From the NCBI GenBank assembly GCA_028869495.1, contig JAGWRY010000414.1:1-16222 (forward strand): DNA of 16,222 nucleotides, given 5' to 3'. The notes beneath the pieces are model-generated. The model was not told where the DNA came from. It made no database searches and was given only the letters and a program-made list of their open reading frames with translations. Positions within the stretch are counted from its first letter, which is position 1; every line of letters begins with the position of its first letter. This document shows, in pieces, positions 1 through 6,485 of the stretch. The position numbers were made by a program, and so were the translations under genes. The stretch is from Elusimicrobiota bacterium. GTDB lineage: Bacteria; Elusimicrobiota; Elusimicrobia; UBA1565; UBA9628.

Positions 1-704
1 ATGTCGCCCGAGACGATCTTCTGGGCCAGGCCCTCGACGATGGCGGTCTTGCCGACGCCGGGGTCTCCGATGAGCACGGGGTTGTTCTTCGTGCGCCGGG
101 CGCAGATTTGGATGACGCGCTCGATCTCGTTCTCGCGCCCGATGACGGGGTCGAGCTTGCCCTCGCGCGCCAGCGCCGTGAGGTCGCGGCCGAACTCGTC
201 GAGGGTGGGGGTCTTGGACTTGGACTTGCCGCCGCCCTGCTGCTGGCCGCCCACCTGGGGCTGCTGGCCCTCGCCCAGGAGGTTGAGGACCTCCTCGCGC
301 ACGACGTCGAGGCGCAGGCCGAGGTTCTCCAGCACGCGCGCCGCCACGCCCTCCTCCTCGCGGATGAGGCCGAGGAGCAGGTGCTCGGTGCCGACGTAGG
401 AGTGGCCCATGTGCTGGGCCTCCTCGACCGCGTACTCGAGGACCTTCTTCGCGCGGGGCGTGAAGGGGATCTCGCCCAGCAGCATCACGTTGTCGCCGGT
501 GCCGACGATCTTCTCGATCTCGGAGCGCACGCGGCGCAGGTCGACGCCGAGGTTGGCCAGGACCTGCGCGGCCACGCCCTCGCCCAGAGCGATCAGCCCC
601 AGAAGGATGTGCTCGGTGCCCACGTAGTCGTGGTTGAGGCGCTTGGCCTCCTCCTGAGCGATCAGGATCACGCGCTGGGCGCGCTCGGTGAATCGATTCG
701 ACAT
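1..704 (-). CDS. clpC: ATP-dependent Clp protease ATP-binding subunit ClpC, N-terminal part (runs off the left edge)
   Basis: AAA+ unfoldase that feeds substrates to the ClpP peptidase in the cytoplasm. The first 234 residues are visible. Two Clp_N repeats span about residues 5-70 and 80-145, each with the YVGTEH(I/L)LLGLI signature (27-38 and 103-114). A Gln/Gly/Lys-rich linker (about 146-165) and the start of the first AAA+ domain follow, with Walker A GDPGVGKT at 213-220. The ATG at 704 is chosen because AGGAGA lies 5 nt upstream and the protein begins in the usual way (MSNRFTERAQ). The reading frame is intact up to the edge, so the missing C-terminus is a window effect. The N-domain sequence is ClpC-like rather than ClpA or ClpB. 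A sigma70-type promoter lies just upstream. I saw no CIRCE or CtsR-type operator. Confidence 0.96.
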   Translation of the reverse strand, partial: MSNRFTERAQRVILIAQEEAKRLNHDYVGTEHILLGLIALGEGVAAQVLANLGVDLRRVRSEIEKIVGTGDNVMLLGEIPFTPRAKKVLEYAVEEAQHMGHSYVGTEHLLLGLIREEEGVAARVLENLGLRLDVVREEVLNLLGEGQQPQVGGQQQGGGKSKSKTPTLDEFGRDLTALAREGKLDPVIGRENEIERVIQICARRTKNNPVLIGDPGVGKTAIVEGLAQKIVSGD

Positions 705-744
705 AAAGGTCTCCTGGAAGCCCCTTCGCTTCCTCTATACGGAC

Positions 745-773
745 AGTATGAGGCCCCCGCGTTAAGAAATCAA
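745..773 (-). promoter_or_regulatory. Predicted sigma70 promoter of clpC
   Basis: On the minus strand, TTGATT (773-768) is followed by a 17-nt spacer and CATACT (750-745). Initiation about 7 nt downstream would give a leader of roughly 35 nt that contains the AGGAGA ribosome site (715-710). The spacing is ideal and both boxes are AT-rich in a GC-rich region. This is an eye-called prediction. Confidence 0.55.
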
Positions 774-886
774 GACGGGCGGAGGTCTCGGCGGCGCCAT
801 TCTACATATTTTGCGCGGACGCACGCTTTACCGTCTTTTTAACCTCTCGAAACACCCTGTCCATGGCGAAAGCCGGGGACCGGGGC

Positions 887-910
887 TATACTGGGAACGT
901 CTGGGGGGAG
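887..910 (+). promoter_or_regulatory. -10 box and ribosome binding site of the glycine-rich protein gene
   Basis: TATACT (887-892) differs from the -10 consensus at one position and is preceded by GC, as in other promoters of this window. The purine-rich GGGGGGAG (903-910) ends 2 nt before the ATG at 913. That is close spacing, but it is the only candidate ribosome site. No convincing -35 is seen; the hexamer at the right distance, TGGCGA (864-869), is poor. Confidence 0.45.
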
Positions 911-912
911 CC

Positions 913-1671
913 ATGAAGACCGCGCTTTTCGCCTTCGCCGCCTCCGTCCTTCTCGCCGCCCCGTCCTGGGCCGGATCCCGTCCCTACGTCCTGCACAACG
1001 GCCGCCATTTCGGCGGCGGGGGCGGCGGCGCCCGGAACTTCGCGCCTCCGGCCAGCCGCGGCGGCGGCAACGGCTTCATCCGAATGTCCGGCGGCGGCGC
1101 CTCCGCCTTCGGCGCGCGGTCCGTGCGCGCGTCGGGCTTCTCGGGCGGCGGCTACTACGGCGGCGCGCGCTCCGTGGGTGGCCCGGCCCGCTCTCAATCG
1201 TCCTTCGCCTACTCCGGCCCGCTTCGCTTCACGCACTACGTCTACCGGGGCGGCGGCGTGGAGCCCGCGACCGGCTCCTCGGGCGGCTCCACGGGCTCCG
1301 GCGGCTCCTCGACGCAGACGCCCCCGCCCAACTTCTCCAAGCCCGGCGCCCTGATCCGCACGGCCGGACAGCTGCCGAAGTACGAGGCGGCCTCCGGCGG
1401 CGGGACGCACGCGATCGACGGCGGCGGCTTCGTCGCGTCCAACCCCGCCGACTCGCACGACGTCGGCCGCTCCCCCGGCGTCGCCTGGGGTCGGCCCGAC
1501 ACGCCCCCCGGCGCCAACGCCGGCTCCGTCGGCGGCAACAACGGCGCCGCCTACAACGGCCCGCCGATCACGATCAACAACAACAGCACGACCCAGAACG
1601 GCGCGTCGAACAACACGAACGGGAACCAGGGCGGCGGCAAGAACGGCGCGAGCTTCCCCCTGTCGTTCTGA
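913..1671 (+). CDS. Secreted glycine/serine/asparagine-rich protein of unknown function
   Basis: A 252-residue protein. Residues 1-20 form a clear Sec signal peptide: Lys2, a hydrophobic core, and a cleavage site after SWA (Ala20). The mature part is low-complexity: Gly-rich with Tyr and Arg (about 33-90), Gly/Ser/Thr/Pro-rich (about 115-145), then an Asn/Gly/Thr-rich tail from about residue 195 that ends in Phe. No catalytic motif or known domain is recognisable. The composition suits a cell-surface or extracellular structural or adhesive protein, but that is inference. The start at 913 is preferred over in-frame upstream codons because the signal peptide begins there and both a purine-rich stretch and a -10 box lie just upstream. 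A long open frame exists on the opposite strand (886-1740). I regard it as a shadow because it has no domain or signal. Confidence 0.75.
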   Translation: MKTALFAFAASVLLAAPSWAGSRPYVLHNGRHFGGGGGGARNFAPPASRGGGNGFIRMSGGGASAFGARSVRASGFSGGGYYGGARSVGGPARSQSSFAYSGPLRFTHYVYRGGGVEPATGSSGGSTGSGGSSTQTPPPNFSKPGALIRTAGQLPKYEAASGGGTHAIDGGGFVASNPADSHDVGRSPGVAWGRPDTPPGANAGSVGGNNGAAYNGPPITINNNSTTQNGASNNTNGNQGGGKNGASFPLSF

Positions 1672-1698
1672 GCCGGCGCGTCGTCCGGCCCAAAAAGC

Positions 1699-1704
1699 TA
1701 TCCT
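1699..1704 (+). promoter_or_regulatory. -10 box TATCCT directly upstream of the aminotransferase start (probable leaderless mRNA)
   Basis: GC-TATCCT ends at 1704 and the ATG begins at 1712, leaving 7 nt. Initiation at the usual distance from a -10 box would fall on or next to the A of the ATG. There is no Shine-Dalgarno in between. No good -35 hexamer is seen 16-18 nt upstream. Confidence 0.5.
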
Positions 1705-1711
1705 GTCCCGC

Positions 1712-2971
1712 ATGCGGCGCATCCCCGCCTCCGGGATCAACCTCTTCCAGCTGATCTACGTCCTGATCCGCGAGTACCGCGAGAAGACGGGACGCGAGCC
1801 GCTGAACCTCTCGCTGGGAAACCCCGACGGCGTGCCGCCCGAAAGGATCCTGCGCCTGCAGGGGAAATACGCGGCCGACGCGGGCTACGACTACCACACC
1901 TACGCCGAGGACAAGGACCTCGGCGGCTTCGCCGCGGCGATGGCCGCGCTCCACGGCGGGATCGACGTGCGCGCGCACGCTCGCCTGCGCGCGCTCCCGA
2001 TCGCGGGGATCAAGACCGCGAGCGCCCTGGTCCCTCTCGCCTGCGGCCTGCATCTGCCCGACGCCGCCCGGCGCGGGACCTTCCGCGTCGCGTCGAACCT
2101 GCCGGCCTACGACGTGATCGGCACCTGGTCCTCGAGTTATCTCGGCGCGCGGCGCACGGTCTGGCCCCTGCTTTCGGCCGACGGGATGCGGCTCAAGGTC
2201 TCCCGGCTGAGGGAGGCCCTGAAGAAAGACGGCGCCGACCGCGCCGACCTGGTTTTCACGATCCGCCCCGGAAACCCGGCCGCCGTCGGCGCGACCGAGG
2301 CCGAGTGGCGCGAGTTGATCGCGTTCTGCCTCGAGAAGGGCATGCGCCTCGTCAACGACGCGGCCTACGCGGGCCTGGCGGCGCCCGGCTCGCACGTGCC
2401 GCTGGCGCGCGTCGCGAAGGACTACCCGGACCTCGAATGGCTCGAGCTCTACTCGGTCTCGAAGTCCTTCAACGACCCGGGCGCGCGCCTGGGCGCCCTC
2501 GTCGGCTCGAAGGAATTCGTCGAGGACTTCGTCCTGGTCAAGGGAAACACGGACTCGGGGCCCGTGCCGTCGGTGATGGCCGCCTACGGCGAGTTCCTGT
2601 CGGACGGGAAGGCGGCGCGCGCGGCGCTGGACGCGATCCGCGGCCTCTATGAACGGAGGCTCGCCGTCCTGATCCCGGCGCTGACGCGCGCGGGCCTGCG
2701 CCCCGCCTGTCCGACCCAGGCGGGCTTTTTCACGCTCTGGAAGACGCCGGCGTCGGCTTTCGGGAAGAAGCTCCCGGCCGAGAACCGCCACGAAGCCTTC
2801 AACCGGGCCGCGATCGCCGAGGCCGGGATCGTCGGCGTCCACTTCGCGGGATCGGCCGAGGACGGCGGCGTCGAGCCGCTGATCCGCTACGCGGTCTGCG
2901 CGGACGTGCTGGACGCGGGGTTCCGGGAGCGCCTGGCCGAGGGCTTGGCACGGATGTCGCCCGCCTACTGA
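1712..2971 (+). CDS. Pyridoxal-phosphate-dependent aminotransferase, class I/II fold
   Basis: A 419-residue cytoplasmic PLP enzyme of the aspartate-aminotransferase superfamily, of usual length. Visible landmarks are the N-terminal SLGNPDG (34-40), the cofactor-contacting RPGNP segment with Asn188, the NDAAYA strand with Asp216 and Tyr219, and the Schiff-base lysine in YSVSKSFNDPGARLG (Lys251). Near the C-terminus is LIRYAV, the position of the carboxylate-binding arginine. The layout resembles LL-diaminopimelate and alanine/aspartate aminotransferases, but the substrate cannot be read from the sequence. The usual NPTG is NPAA here, a mild departure. The start follows from the -10 box 7 nt upstream and the normal N-terminus. 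It stands alone between a secreted protein gene and a convergent small gene that overlaps its 3' end by 7 bp. Confidence 0.9.
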   Translation: MRRIPASGINLFQLIYVLIREYREKTGREPLNLSLGNPDGVPPERILRLQGKYAADAGYDYHTYAEDKDLGGFAAAMAALHGGIDVRAHARLRALPIAGIKTASALVPLACGLHLPDAARRGTFRVASNLPAYDVIGTWSSSYLGARRTVWPLLSADGMRLKVSRLREALKKDGADRADLVFTIRPGNPAAVGATEAEWRELIAFCLEKGMRLVNDAAYAGLAAPGSHVPLARVAKDYPDLEWLELYSVSKSFNDPGARLGALVGSKEFVEDFVLVKGNTDSGPVPSVMAAYGEFLSDGKAARAALDAIRGLYERRLAVLIPALTRAGLRPACPTQAGFFTLWKTPASAFGKKLPAENRHEAFNRAAIAEAGIVGVHFAGSAEDGGVEPLIRYAVCADVLDAGFRERLAEGLARMSPAY

Positions 2972-3258
2972 ACGGAGACGGAGGCCGCCAGCCCGCGGCG
3001 GCGGCGCGAGGAGAGGAGCGCGTCCATCTGAGCGTCCGAGACCGAGCGGCGCGCGAGCACGCTCGGCGGCGGCGCGAAGCTCCGCCCGGAAAGGCCCGCG
3101 CCGAGGGGCACCGGCTCGGCGACGGCGTCGCGCAGGTTCTCCCCCGCCGCCGTGAAGGAGGTCGGAGAGGCGCGGCGCTCGAGTCGGCGGGCCGAGACGG
3201 CCGCCGCGGTCACGGCGAGCAGTCCGGCCGCGAGCCAGGCGCAGGACGAGAGCTTCAT
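2965..3258 (-). CDS. Small exported or membrane-anchored protein, function unknown
   Basis: A 97-residue protein with an N-terminal hydrophobic segment (about residues 6-22) after MKLSS. This suits a signal peptide or membrane anchor, possibly cleaved near VSA at 20-22. Cys6 precedes the hydrophobic stretch and is not in a lipobox. The rest is Arg/Ser/Ala-rich with no recognised domain; a basic SSRRRR patch lies near the C-terminus. The gene is supported by a promoter-like CTGACG-N18-TATCCT ending 6 nt before the ATG. Its TAG (2967-2965) lies inside the last codons of the aminotransferase gene on the other strand, so the two genes converge with a 7-bp overlap. It may be specific to this lineage. 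Confidence 0.6.
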   Translation of the reverse strand: MKLSSCAWLAAGLLAVTAAAVSARRLERRASPTSFTAAGENLRDAVAEPVPLGAGLSGRSFAPPPSVLARRSVSDAQMDALLSSRRRRGLAASVSVQ

Positions 3259-3264
3259 GCGCGT

Positions 3265-3294
3265 AGGATAGCCGCGAACGCCCCCGAGCGTCAG
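3265..3294 (-). promoter_or_regulatory. Predicted promoter of the small exported protein gene (probable leaderless mRNA)
   Basis: On the minus strand, CTGACG (3294-3289), an 18-nt spacer and TATCCT (3270-3265) are followed after 6 nt by the ATG (3258). The expected start point coincides with the ATG. No Shine-Dalgarno is present. It has the same GC-TATCCT box as the aminotransferase and methyltransferase genes. Confidence 0.55.
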
Positions 3295-3301
3295 GGCCGA
3301 A

Positions 3302-3321
3302 GGGCCCAGGGCTCTGGGCCC
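3302..3321. repeat. Inverted repeat (8-bp perfect stem, 4-nt loop) downstream of the ClC gene
   Basis: GGGCCCAG (3302-3309), loop GGCT, CTGGGCCC (3314-3321). It lies 72 bp past the stop codon of the leftward ClC gene and just upstream of the next leftward promoter. That suits transcript termination or 3'-end stabilisation of the ClC mRNA. There is no T-tract after it, so it is not a canonical intrinsic terminator. Confidence 0.55.
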
Positions 3322-3393
3322 GACGAGGGCCCCGCGAAGGCGCGCCGGCGCCAGAAAGCCGGGGTCTGACGGCCGCCGCGCCGCGGCCGCGCG

Positions 3394-5133
3394 CTAGTCG
3401 AAAAAGCGGCGGTAGATGGTCAGGAGATCGCCTTTGGTGACGATGCCGATCGCGCGCTCTCCCGCGGGGTCGACGATCAGGACGCGGTCGGCCCCGGTGC
3501 GGCGCATGGCCCGGATCGCGTGCTCGATGGGCTCGTCCGGGGAGGCCGTCGGGGGAGCGGCGCGCATGATGTCGCGCGCGGCCGCCGAAGGCGGATTCTC
3601 CGCGTTCGCCGCGGAAAGCGCGCGGCGCAGCTCGTCGAACATCAGAAGTCCGACGGCACGCCCGGATCGGTCGACGACCGGATAGCCGGTGTGGCTGTTC
3701 GCGGCGACGAACGCGGCCAGGTCCTTCAGCGTCATGTCCTCGGGCACGCAGACGACCCCTCGGTTCATCACGTCGCCGAGTCGGTAGGGCTCCAGCGCCC
3801 GCAGTTCGGGCCTCTCGTTGAGGCTCACCCCCTTCTTCAGGAGCTTGTGGCCCTCCAGGTTGAGCGGGTCGATCGCGCGCGCGACGAGGACGGTGACGCC
3901 CACGGCGAACATGACGGGCAGGATCAGGTTGTAGTCGTGCGTGAGCTCGAAGAGCAGCATGATCGCCGTGAACGGCGCCGACGTGATCCCCGCGAAGACG
4001 GCCGCCATGCCGACGAGCATGTACGCGCCCGACGGGGCGGCCCACGCGAAGTGCGCGCCCACGAAGCGTCCGACCAGCCCCCCCAGCGCCGCGCCCATGA
4101 ACAGGTACGGGATGAAGATCCCGCCGGAGCCGCCCGAGCCGACGGTCAGCGGGCAGGCGATCATCTTCCCGAACAGGACGAAGAGGAGCAGGCCCCACGC
4201 CCAAGGATGGGCGGCCTCGGCCTCGATCAGCTTCGGGATGACGAGATGGCTGTTGCCGAGCGCCTCGGGCAGCAGGAGGCCCAGCAGGCCGAGCAGGAGG
4301 CCGCCCGCGCCGGCGCGGGCCATCGGCGACGCGAACCCCTTCTCGAACAGCTTCTCGACGACGAAATAGCTGCGGATGAAGAGCTTCGAGAACAGCGCCG
4401 CGAGGACGCCCAGCGCGAGGTAGAAGACGAGCTCGCCGATGTGCAGGAACGCGTACGTGCTCGGGACGTCGACGAAAACCCGGTTGCCGAGCATCAGGTA
4501 CGTGGTGACCGACGCGGTCACGGTCGCCATGATGACCATCGCGAACGATTGGGCGCCGAACTCCTTGAGCAGGACCTCGATCGCGAACAGGACGCCCGCG
4601 ATCGGGGCGTTGAAGATGGAGGCGAAGCCGGCCGCCGCGCCGGCCGCCACGAGCGTGCGCATGTACTCGCCCGGCAGCCGCATCCGCCGCCCGACGAAGG
4701 ATCCCACGCCCGCCCCCGCCGCGACCATCGGCGCCTCGGGACCGGCGGCGCCGCCGGAGCAGACGGTGAACACGCTCGCCAAGAGCTTGACGAGCGTGTA
4801 GCGCCCGGACAGGAATCCCCCCTTGCGCCGGATCGCCTGGATGACCTCCGGGGTGCCGGTCCCCTTGACCGCGGGGTCGACGAACTGCAGGACCGCGCCG
4901 CACAGAAGACCGCCGACGGCGGGAATGGCGACCAGCATCGGGGCGGTCAGCGTCACGCCGAAAAGACGCGCCTGCCCGCGGACCGCCGGCCAGAACTGGA
5001 ACAGCTCGACCAGCCGGATGAACAGGGCGGATCCCGCTCCGGTCGCGATCCCGACCGCGCAGGCGAGCAGCGCGAGCGTTTTACCGTCCGAGGGAGCCAG
5101 GATCGAACGCGTGCGCCGCCAGAGTGCGCTCAT
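3394..5133 (-). CDS. ClC-family chloride channel/transporter with C-terminal CBS domain pair
   Basis: A 579-residue multi-helix inner-membrane protein that moves Cl- or a similar anion. The pore landmarks are GTGTPEV (91-97, usual GSGIPEV), GPEAP (131-135, usual GREGP; the gating glutamate is kept as Glu133), FAIEV (183-187) and GSGGSGGIFIP (332-342). Two cytoplasmic CBS motifs (about 453-508 and 520-575) follow the membrane domain and probably sense nucleotides. Departures from family consensus are Thr for the pore serine, Val187 where exchangers such as E. coli ClcA carry the internal proton glutamate, and no obvious pore tyrosine near 422-428 (DPLNLEG). This favours channel-like rather than exchanger activity, as an inference. 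The ATG at 5133 follows a TACAAT box. The gene is divergent from the methyltransferase at 5244. Confidence 0.94.
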   Translation of the reverse strand: MSALWRRTRSILAPSDGKTLALLACAVGIATGAGSALFIRLVELFQFWPAVRGQARLFGVTLTAPMLVAIPAVGGLLCGAVLQFVDPAVKGTGTPEVIQAIRRKGGFLSGRYTLVKLLASVFTVCSGGAAGPEAPMVAAGAGVGSFVGRRMRLPGEYMRTLVAAGAAAGFASIFNAPIAGVLFAIEVLLKEFGAQSFAMVIMATVTASVTTYLMLGNRVFVDVPSTYAFLHIGELVFYLALGVLAALFSKLFIRSYFVVEKLFEKGFASPMARAGAGGLLLGLLGLLLPEALGNSHLVIPKLIEAEAAHPWAWGLLLFVLFGKMIACPLTVGSGGSGGIFIPYLFMGAALGGLVGRFVGAHFAWAAPSGAYMLVGMAAVFAGITSAPFTAIMLLFELTHDYNLILPVMFAVGVTVLVARAIDPLNLEGHKLLKKGVSLNERPELRALEPYRLGDVMNRGVVCVPEDMTLKDLAAFVAANSHTGYPVVDRSGRAVGLLMFDELRRALSAANAENPPSAAARDIMRAAPPTASPDEPIEHAIRAMRRTGADRVLIVDPAGERAIGIVTKGDLLTIYRRFFD

Positions 5134-5144
5134 GTTCCAGCGGG

Positions 5145-5150
5145 ATTGTA
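5145..5150 (-). promoter_or_regulatory. -10 box TACAAT upstream of the ClC gene
   Basis: On the minus strand, TACAAT (5150-5145) ends 11 nt before the ATG at 5133. This predicts a leader of only about 4-5 nt and no room for a normal ribosome site. No -35 match is seen in the strongly GC-rich sequence 16-18 nt upstream. Confidence 0.4.
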
Positions 5151-5192
5151 CAACAACGGCCCGCGCGCGGGCGAGCGCGCCCGCGCCCCGCC

Positions 5193-5221
5193 TTGACGAG
5201 GGCGCCTCGCGGCGCTATCCT
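5193..5221 (+). promoter_or_regulatory. Predicted sigma70 promoter of the CFA-family methyltransferase gene
   Basis: TTGACG (5193-5198), a 17-nt spacer and TATCCT (5216-5221) form the best promoter match in the window. It lies back to back with the ClC promoter in the 110-bp divergent region, so the two could influence one another. Confidence 0.65.
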
Positions 5222-5228
5222 CGGTTCT

Positions 5229-5235
5229 TAGGAGG
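5229..5235 (+). promoter_or_regulatory. Strong Shine-Dalgarno TAGGAGG of the methyltransferase gene
   Basis: TAGGAGG ends 8 nt before the ATG at 5244 and fixes that start. It shows that the organism does use canonical ribosome sites, which makes the Shine-Dalgarno-less genes nearby stand out. The leader from the predicted promoter would be only about 16 nt. Confidence 0.7.
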
Positions 5236-5243
5236 CTCCCCGA

Positions 5244-6419
5244 ATGACCGCGCTCCTCGACAAAGCCGCCGGCAGGATGAACTGGCTGTTCCCGAAGCTT
5301 CCCTGGACGGTCCGGCTCGCCTACAAGGGGGAGAGCCGCCCCGTCGGGACGGGCCCGGAGAAGTTCGAGATGGTCTGCAAGGACCGCGCGGCGCTCTCCG
5401 CCCTGGCGCGCTGCGACCTTTCCGACTTCCTGGATCACTACGTCGCCGGCCGGGCCGACCTCAACGGGGATTTCTATCACTTCGTCGGCTGCCGCGCGCA
5501 CGTCCGCAACGACGGCCTGTGGAAGGTGGCTCTGCGGCATCAACTCCGCTACACGGCGCTGCGCTTTTTCCCCTCCAGCACGCGCCGCAAGCTGGTGGCG
5601 GTCGCCTCGCACTACGACCTCCCCCACGAATTCATCCTGTCCTATCTCGACAAGAAGACGCGCGCCTACTCGTCGGCGATCTGGAACGACCCCGACAACG
5701 TGTCGCAGCCCGACGACGAGACTCTGGAGGACGCGCAGGTGCGCAAGCACCGCATCGCCGCCGAGGCCCTGCAGATCCAGCCCGACGACAGCTTCCTCGA
5801 CATCGGCTGCGGCTACGGCTACATGGTGCACATGGCGGAGAGCGAGTTCGGCTGCCGCAACGCGCTCGGCATCACGCTGTCGCAGGCGCAGATCGACCAC
5901 GGCTTCTCCCGGAACATGCGGCTGCTGCACTACGCGCAGCTGCCGACCGAGGGGCGATACGACAAGCTGCACAGCGTCGGCATGATCTCGCATCTCGACA
6001 AGGCGGAGATCCGGCGGTATTACCGGCGCCTCTACGGGCTGCTCAAGAGCGGCGGTTCCGCCTGGATCAAGATGATCTCGCCTCCCTGCAATCCCGCGGG
6101 CCTCCACAACTACAACACCGTCTCCGGCACCTTCAGCCAGAAGTACATCTTCCCGGACCACTACCAGTTCCCGGTCCATTTCCACATCCGCCACATCGAG
6201 GAAACGGGCTTCCAGATCAAGCAGGTCCATTTCCGCTACGGCCACTACGCGAAGACGCTGCGCCACTGGTACCGTCGCTTCGTGGAGAACCTGCCCCAAA
6301 CGCGCCGGCTGATCACTCCCGAGGTCGAGCGCGCCTGGCACCTGTACCTGACCTACGCGTCGACCCTCGACGGCCCGAGCGGCTCGATCTTCAAGCAGTT
6401 CCTCCTGCGCAAGCCGTAG
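5244..6419 (+). CDS. Cyclopropane-fatty-acyl-phospholipid synthase family SAM-dependent methyltransferase
   Basis: A 391-residue cytoplasmic or membrane-associated enzyme. The N-terminal 100 residues match the CFA-synthase accessory region. After it come ASHYDLP (121-127), the YSSAIW block (142-147), the SAM-binding motif FLDIGCGYG (184-192), GITLSQAQ (209-216), SVGMISHL (244-251), YIFP (301-304) and HYAKTLRHW (334-342). Order and length fit the CFA synthase/mycolic-acid methyltransferase family. That family transfers a one-carbon unit from S-adenosylmethionine to the double bond of a membrane lipid. The family GMFEHVG motif is GMISHL here: the glutamate is Ser249. The cysteine and histidine that help bind bicarbonate in CFA synthases also appear replaced. 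The reaction may therefore be plain methylation or another lipid modification. The gene has its own promoter and ribosome site. Confidence 0.88.
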   Translation: MTALLDKAAGRMNWLFPKLPWTVRLAYKGESRPVGTGPEKFEMVCKDRAALSALARCDLSDFLDHYVAGRADLNGDFYHFVGCRAHVRNDGLWKVALRHQLRYTALRFFPSSTRRKLVAVASHYDLPHEFILSYLDKKTRAYSSAIWNDPDNVSQPDDETLEDAQVRKHRIAAEALQIQPDDSFLDIGCGYGYMVHMAESEFGCRNALGITLSQAQIDHGFSRNMRLLHYAQLPTEGRYDKLHSVGMISHLDKAEIRRYYRRLYGLLKSGGSAWIKMISPPCNPAGLHNYNTVSGTFSQKYIFPDHYQFPVHFHIRHIEETGFQIKQVHFRYGHYAKTLRHWYRRFVENLPQTRRLITPEVERAWHLYLTYASTLDGPSGSIFKQFLLRKP

Positions 6420-6432
6420 CGGGGGGCCGTCT

Positions 6433-6461
6433 CCGTCGGGCGCGAATTTGATTCCCGACGG
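6433..6461. repeat. Inverted repeat straddling the -35 box of the ATP-grasp gene promoter
   Basis: CCGTCGGG (6433-6440) and CCCGACGG (6454-6461) are perfect 8-bp complements separated by 13 nt. In RNA the stem could extend to about 11 pairs with one G-U. The TTGATT -35 box (6448-6453) occupies the loop and the right arm lies in the promoter spacer. It could be an operator, or a hairpin ending the methyltransferase transcript, whose stop is 13 bp upstream of the left arm. There is no T-tract, which weakens the terminator reading. Confidence 0.6.
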
Positions 6462-6476
6462 GGAATGCTTTAAACT
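6448..6476 (+). promoter_or_regulatory. Predicted sigma70 promoter of the tandem ATP-grasp gene (near-leaderless)
   Basis: TTGATT (6448-6453), a 17-nt spacer and TAAACT (6471-6476). The ATG at 6486 is 9 nt past the -10 box, so the expected leader is about 3 nt. The stretch before the ATG (CTCTATCCACC) has no Shine-Dalgarno. Confidence 0.55.
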
Positions 6477-6485
6477 CTATCCACC

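Noticed and set aside
1672..1689. GCCGG-N8-CCGGC hairpin after the glycine-rich gene as terminator
   Set aside because: Only a 5-bp stem with an 8-nt loop, followed by an A-run rather than a T-run; expected by chance at this GC content.
886..1740. 284-codon open frame antisense to the glycine-rich protein gene
   Set aside because: Ala/Arg/Gly/Val-rich shadow with no signal peptide or domain, while the plus-strand frame has promoter, ribosome site and signal peptide.
1574..4903. Very long leftward open frame of 1109 codons across several genes
   Set aside because: Arg/Gly/Ala-rich composition typical of an off-frame reading of GC-rich DNA. It crosses the aminotransferase on the opposite strand and the ClC gene in another frame, with no recognisable domain.
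3520..5196. 558-codon plus-strand frame opposite the ClC gene
   Set aside because: Arg/Asp/Glu/Gln-rich shadow of a clear membrane-protein gene.
5202..5215. GCGCC-TCGC-GGCGC inverted repeat inside the methyltransferase promoter spacer
   Set aside because: Short pure-GC palindrome of the kind that is frequent by chance here; no independent support as an operator.
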